DNA of 64,000 bases from Ananas comosus. Its lineage: Eukaryota; Streptophyta; Magnoliopsida; Poales; Bromeliaceae. Positions 59,315-64,000 of the stretch are shown piece after piece. Each line of letters starts with the position of its first letter. Position 1 is the stretch's first letter. The notes beneath the pieces were generated by a model, which ran no database searches, was not told where the DNA came from, and saw only the letters and a list, made by a program, of their open reading frames with translations. The translations under genes were made by a program, and so were the position numbers. The stretch is taken from assembly GCF_001540865.1 (NCBI RefSeq), contig NC_033642.1:193501-257500 (forward strand), written 5' to 3'.

Positions 59315-59726
59315 AAAAAACTTCAAAAATCCTCCTCGTGATTTTAATTTTTTTTACTTTAGTACTCTGTGGTTTAAAATATATCTAGTTAGTACCATGT
59401 GGTTTCTCACTTTATCACTTTAGTACCCTGTGGTTTAAAATGTATTAAATTAGTACTCTGTGATTTTGCACTTTATCACTTTAATATCCTGTGGTCTTAA
59501 TTTTGTATCAAATTAGTACCTTATGATTTTTTAAACTACAGGGTACTAAAGTGATAAAGTGTGAAACCACAGGGTACTAAAGTGATAAAGTGCAAAATCA
59601 CAGGGTACTAACTTGATACACTTTAAACCACAGGGTACTAAAGAGATAAAGTGAGAAACCATAGGTACTAATTTGATACACTTTAAACATACTAAAATGA
59701 AAAATTGTGGAAACACGGGGGGTTCC
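59315..59726. mobile_element. Mutator-like hairpin MITE made of 30-bp repeats, with 10-bp TSD
   Basis: Flanked by TAAATTAAAG (59305-59314 and 59727-59736, identical). The left half carries the motif AGTACCCTGTGGTTT about every 30-32 bp (59361, 59391, 59422, 59452, 59483, 59515). The right half carries its inverse about every 30 bp (about 59541, 59571, 59601, 59631, 59661, 59691). The element could fold into a long hairpin. Copy B (35955-35970) has an uninterrupted site. Confidence 0.85.
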
Positions 59727-59820
59727 TAAATTAAAGGATCGAGAGCAAACAAGACATGCATGCACGTACGTAGTTACAAGTAGAGTATGGGACCTTAACT
59801 GATCATCAGTTGGAAACACA

Positions 59821-62246
59821 TTACACCGGAGACTGATCAGCAGCAGGAGGAGGAGCAGGAGCGTTCTCGTCGGCAGTGGGCCACCGGAGAATGCCGCCGT
59901 GAGTAAGCAATGCCCAGATGTGGGTGATGAACTCGCCGCCATGCGCCAGTGCTTGTGCGTGGCTCTTGACGTCGTCCGACGGCGCGATGTAGACCACGAT
60001 CTTCGTCCACACCTCCGCCAGCTCCTTCCACACCAGCTGCTCGTTCCCCACCGCCACCACCAGCTGGTGCCCAAGCTCTGCTCCCCTCTCCGCCGCGGTC
60101 CCGTTCACGTTCTTTATGCTCGTCACGCGCACAAAATTGTTCACTTTATGATCGTGCTGTTTCAATATAGCATCCCGAATTTCCTTCACCGCAGCCTTGT
60201 ACACGGTCACCGTCGCCTCCGTGTTGTCGGGCAGAAGCTCCGGCGCGAGCCCCACCAGGTACGTGCAATACTTGGACAGCGTCTCGGCTATCCTACGGTT
60301 CGCTTGCGCGTCGTGGTCATCCGACTGCTGAGGCTGCTGCTGCGACGGCGGTGACGACGGGTGCTTCATCTCGTAGAGGCTGGTGGCGATGTGCCAGACG
60401 ATGATCGTCTCCGCCGCGCCATCTCTCTTGCAAGCCTGCAGCAGCTCCTCTCCCGCGGCCCCGTTCCGCCGCAGCACAGACTCTCCGATGGGCAGCACGG
60501 GACTGCGGCCTCTGTTGTCTAAGAGATACTTCACGATTTCAGCCTTCACCTCCTTTGGGACAGGCGTCGACCGCACACCGAGGTAGCGGCCGGGCAGCAC
60601 GATCTTCAGTAGCGTTGACTGCACGAGGAGGAAGTGGCAGCGCAGCACGAGCTGCGAGAAGATCGGCAGGGTGCGGCGATGCGGTTCTAGGACAGAATGT
60701 TGGTTGAATTCGAACGAGGCACGCTTCCAGTAGGTCTTCACCATCCGCCACGCGGTCAGGGCGAAGCGGACGCTTCCAGATCGCCGCCACGACTGCTTCT
60801 TCGTGTAGTGGCAGAGGAGGGAGACCATGACCCAGTCGGAGAGCACGTAGATGACGACCTCCGCAAGCTCCAGCAAGAAGAGTGTGCCAATGAGGAGGAG
60901 GGTGACGATCGGATCGTACCAGATGGACACTGTCACGTGGTTCTTGAGCAGATAGAAGAGGCAGCGGAGAATGCCATCGCGGTCAATGATGATGTAGACA
61001 AAGATCACGATCCAGCAGCATGAGGGGGATCGTGGAGTAGTAGTAGTCTCTGAGGAAGGTGAGCTCGTCCTCAATCACACGGAAGACCCTGTTGAAAGTA
61101 GTAAAACTATATATTATAACATAACATTGTTCCCCTGCAAAAGGATTAGTTTTTGAAGAAGAACAGCCATTACATATTATTATTTAATATAGTATTAGCA
61201 CAGGCGGGAGATTCTAAATTTTCGTCATGCATATATATATACCTCTCGCCCTTTTGCTCTTCCACCGATCCCCCGTCGCGGGGACTGATGTCCTTGTCGT
61301 CGCCAAGCAAGCCGCACAGCAAGAAGTCAAGGGACTGGCGGCGGCCGGCCTCAGCACATGGATACTCCTCGAACCTCCTCCGCAGTAGCTTATAGAGCGC
61401 GAAGGAGAGGCAGAGATCCTTGACCTTCAGTTGCGGGCAGGCAAAAAGGGTGTCGCCGCTTGCAGCCAGTCGCCACACGTCGCCGACGGTCACCATCTTT
61501 TCCCTCTGTTTAGCATCCGAGAGCTTGAGACTGTAGTAGCCGTGAGGGCCCGTCTCTCTCTCCACCTTGTCTTCTCCCATGAACACGTACTTGCATGCCA
61601 TCATCACAGTCGACATTGACTTTTCTTCTTCTCCTCCTGCTGCTGCTGTTTCTTGTTGTTGTTCTTCTTCGGACAATTGGCGCATGTAACCGGCGATGAG
61701 GTGCGGGTTTTTCCCCAAGGCGAAATTGCGTTTCGCGACCTCCACGGCAGCGACTCTCTGCGTGACCTTGACGATGCTGAAAGCCCAGAGGACCACGAGT
61801 ACCCATTTGACTTTGTAAGCGTAGATCAGGTAGCCGAGCCACGTGATGCGCACGATCTGCTCGACAGCATCCCACGTCGACTGCTTGTTGACGCCCTGCA
61901 GAGGGGAGGCGTTTATCGTCCTGACACCTTCGAGCTTCTTGCGGAGGAGCTCGGCGAGGAGCGTCCACAGCAGGATGAGCTGCCAACGGAGTTCTTCGTG
62001 CGAGTTCTTCGCCGCGGAGGACATGTACGACGTGAGAGGGAGGAAGAGGGCGAAAACGGCCCAGAGGAAGTAGCGGACGGTGGGAGTAGTACTGGTGGCG
62101 GAGCCAGAGAGGCGGCCGAGGAAGCCACGGACCAGGAGGACTACTGCAAGGAGGCCCATGATCACCGACACCACCACCATCAGAGCGTCGAGGGAGCGGC
62201 CCTCCCCGTCCAGCAAGGGCACGGAACAGTTGCCGGATTGCGCCAT
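59821..62246 (-). pseudogene. DUF4220/DUF594 membrane protein, gene C, frameshifted in exon 2
   Basis: Exon 1 is 62246-61243 (MAQSGNCSVP... to GERY region), ending GAGAG before a GTATATA donor; it is fully open. Exon 2 is 61088-59821, after CAACAG. It begins in frame (VFRVIEDELTFL) but near 61014, compared with gene A, 66 bases between CCCCTCATG and ATCGTGATC are replaced by 7, a net loss of 59 bp. This shifts the frame and removes one membrane segment (the LWFFLLDCMLVFVIPLF equivalent). After the deletion the frame is open to the DUF594 end (HAQALAHGGEFITHIWALLT, DQSPV). The long frame starting at 61074 is partly out of frame before the deletion. Upstream sequences and intron position match B. 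It is probably a recent pseudogene, unless the deletion is an assembly error. Confidence 0.75.
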
Positions 62247-62640
62247 CTATATCGTGGTGCCGGCAATCGTTTCAGAATTGGAGCTGCACGCTAAAAACAA
62301 ACACAGTGGCACAAAGTTATGACCGTTCTATATATTGAACCCCAATCTGAATCTCGTCCAATCCATCCTACTATACATGTATTAATCGCTGAGCTTACGC
62401 AGCTGTGTCACGTGCGTAATGGTGGAGAAAATTACAAGCGTGGAGCGGGAATTGGTGTGTGTGTGTATGTTAACATGCATGAAGAACACGAGCTTGTTTC
62501 CGAACGGGTGACAGTAGAGCGACTAATTAAAAAGTGAATTAGATTCTTTACGTACCAACTAGCGTTTCTCTTAATTTAAAAAATAAGCGACTCTTGTCCC
62601 CCCGCGTGCATGATATCGACGCATGATATATATATATATA
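62247..62640. promoter_or_regulatory. 5' flank of gene C
   Basis: The first 90 bases match the 5' flank of gene B, so the proximal promoter is shared. No convincing TATA box was assigned. A short (AT)n run lies at about 62629-62642. Confidence 0.45.
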
Positions 62641-63204
62641 TAACATGGGCTCTACGTGGGTCTTAATTTTGTGTGCGTGTTTGAGGGAACAGAACTTTGA
62701 ACAATGTTTGCATGCATGTATAGGTCCATGAAAAATAGTAGATAAACAAATATATAGTATTAATCATCTAGTATTTAACCCATAGTTTAAATATTTTCCA
62801 TCTACATGTATATACCCTCTCTAGACACAACGCATATATCCTAGCTAGGGCTTAAAAATAAATAGCACATATTACTTCTATACTACCGGTAATATTCTAG
62901 CTCCACTATAGGTCGATATATAGCCCATTTTGATGTTGTAATCCCACAAATTTTCTAACCAAAAGACGTCTTAGTCTTATCATGTTCTTTAACTAAAAAT
63001 CATAATGGCGTTAGTAAATTCTAGAGTGAGTACGTGGAGATAGAGATAACAATCTCTTTTTTGTTGTGGACTTAATATTTCTCTATAACTTTTTAACCAG
63101 CTAATGTACTTTTATATAAGTTATAAAATAAAAATAAAATAAAGGAATATATTAGATGTAAAGTGACTAGAACAGTTGTCCTTCAAATACGTGATGAACA
63201 CAAC

Positions 63205-63235
<31 letters not shown>

Positions 63236-63701
63236 CTACTATACTATTTATAGTACAGGAGCTCTGGTATAATAGTCTTATTTTTAATTTTAGAGTATTT
63301 AAATTAACGATTCACACCGTTAAATATGATCTAGGGTATATGAAGTTTTTAGGAATAAAATTTTAGTTTTTTTCGACATCATTTACTTAGTAAATAAATT
63401 ATGTCAAAATGGACCGTGAAAATTGAATAATTTTTAAAATTTGTGCATAGGACTTTTAAATTCAAAATCAAGAATGTTAACTTTAATCTAGATAGTTTAA
63501 AGTATTTTCTATCAAAATTTGAAGAAATTTAGATTCTTTTACACCGTTAAACTCCAAACTCGCCATAGTAGCCATTGAAAATTGACAATTTTGAAATGGT
63601 TTGATCATAAAGTAAATTATGTCGAAAAAATATAAAATTTTATTTCTAAAAGCTTTAAATACCCTAAATCAATTTTAACGGTGTGGATCGTTGATTTGAA
63701 C

Positions 63702-63779
<78 letters not shown>

Positions 63780-63999
63780 TCCAGCTATATATGGTGCTTG
63801 TAAAAGCACCAAGCACTTGGTGCTTGTAAGTTTTTTACCGTTAAATCTACTACTCGGATCATTTTCAACTATTAGATTATACTATTCAACCAACCACCCA
63901 CTCAACCCTAGGGGGCCCACATCATCCTAACCGCATATTTCTTAATCCAATGACTAAAAATCTATAAGTACCAATAACTTGGTACTTTTAAAAGTATAG
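62641..63999. other. Intergenic end of window, (AT)n/(GA)n microsatellites and MITEs
   Basis: No gene. (AT)n runs lie at 63203-63231 and 63701-63726, and a (GA)n run at about 63727-63774. From 63775 to the window end is an (AT)n-associated MITE with GGTGCTTGTAAAAGCACCAA at its left end and a CAACCCTAGGGGGCCCACAT core, related to 18055-18300 and 30300-30523. The segment 63232-63700 is a further non-coding repeat with inverted CACCGTTAAA segments. Confidence 0.55.
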
Positions 64000-64000
64000 G

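Noticed and set aside
59821..61074. 417-codon frame of gene C starting at 61074
   Set aside because: The first codons are out of frame relative to the A and B paralogues; the true exon starts at 61088 and is frameshifted by a deletion.

Overview
The window is nuclear DNA from a flowering plant, most likely a commelinid monocot. AT-rich intergenic DNA full of nested transposons surrounds a few genes. Coding exons are GC-rich: the intronless F-box gene stands out sharply from its flanks. The DUF4220/DUF594 family found here is typically expanded in monocots. Ananas (pineapple) or a relative is a plausible guess, but I could not test it. There is no bacterial content: no operons, CRISPR arrays or prokaryotic defence genes.

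Layout. 1-1.9 kb: last exons of an ankyrin-repeat gene. 2.4-6.9 kb: a probable gene-capturing transposon with fragments of a CYP76-like cytochrome P450 and a MAX2/D3-like F-box gene, followed by a non-autonomous hAT element. 9.0-11.4 kb: DUF4220/DUF594 gene A (+). 15.8-19.6 kb: a second, decayed copy of the ankyrin-gene 3' end and its flank, containing a 526-base poly-T run. 20.3-25.5 kb: a Copia element that keeps only gag and part of protease, with one LTR split by a 2.26-kb solo LTR. 27.7-28.9 kb: an F-box/kelch gene (SKIP25/KUF1-like, -). 36.1-39.4 kb: DUF4220/DUF594 gene B (-), apparently intact. 39.8-49.7 kb: two diverged copies of a non-coding block, each next to a Copia deletion derivative. 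49.7-59.7 kb: the 3' flank of gene C, loaded with CACTA, SINE, Harbinger-like, LTR and Mutator-like insertions. 59.8-62.2 kb: DUF4220/DUF594 gene C (-), frameshifted by a 59-bp deletion.

The main theme is segmental duplication followed by independent transposon insertion. The three DUF4220/DUF594 copies share exons, intron position and several kilobases of 3' flank; A is inverted relative to B and C. Because the copies are paralogous, many insertions have a matching empty site elsewhere in the window, so target-site duplications can be checked internally and insertions ordered. One MITE is shared by A and B but absent from C, which suggests that A and B are the closer pair.

I found no new multi-gene system. 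The strongest unusual signals are the captured MAX2 and P450 fragments, an eight-copy motif array with a 20-bp period at 3.05-3.20 kb, an inverted array of 30-bp repeats at 59.3-59.7 kb, 155-bp direct repeats flanking a solo LTR at 50.4-51.3 kb, and the empty-site record of the duplicated blocks. All calls come from reading the sequence by eye; no alignments or database searches were run.
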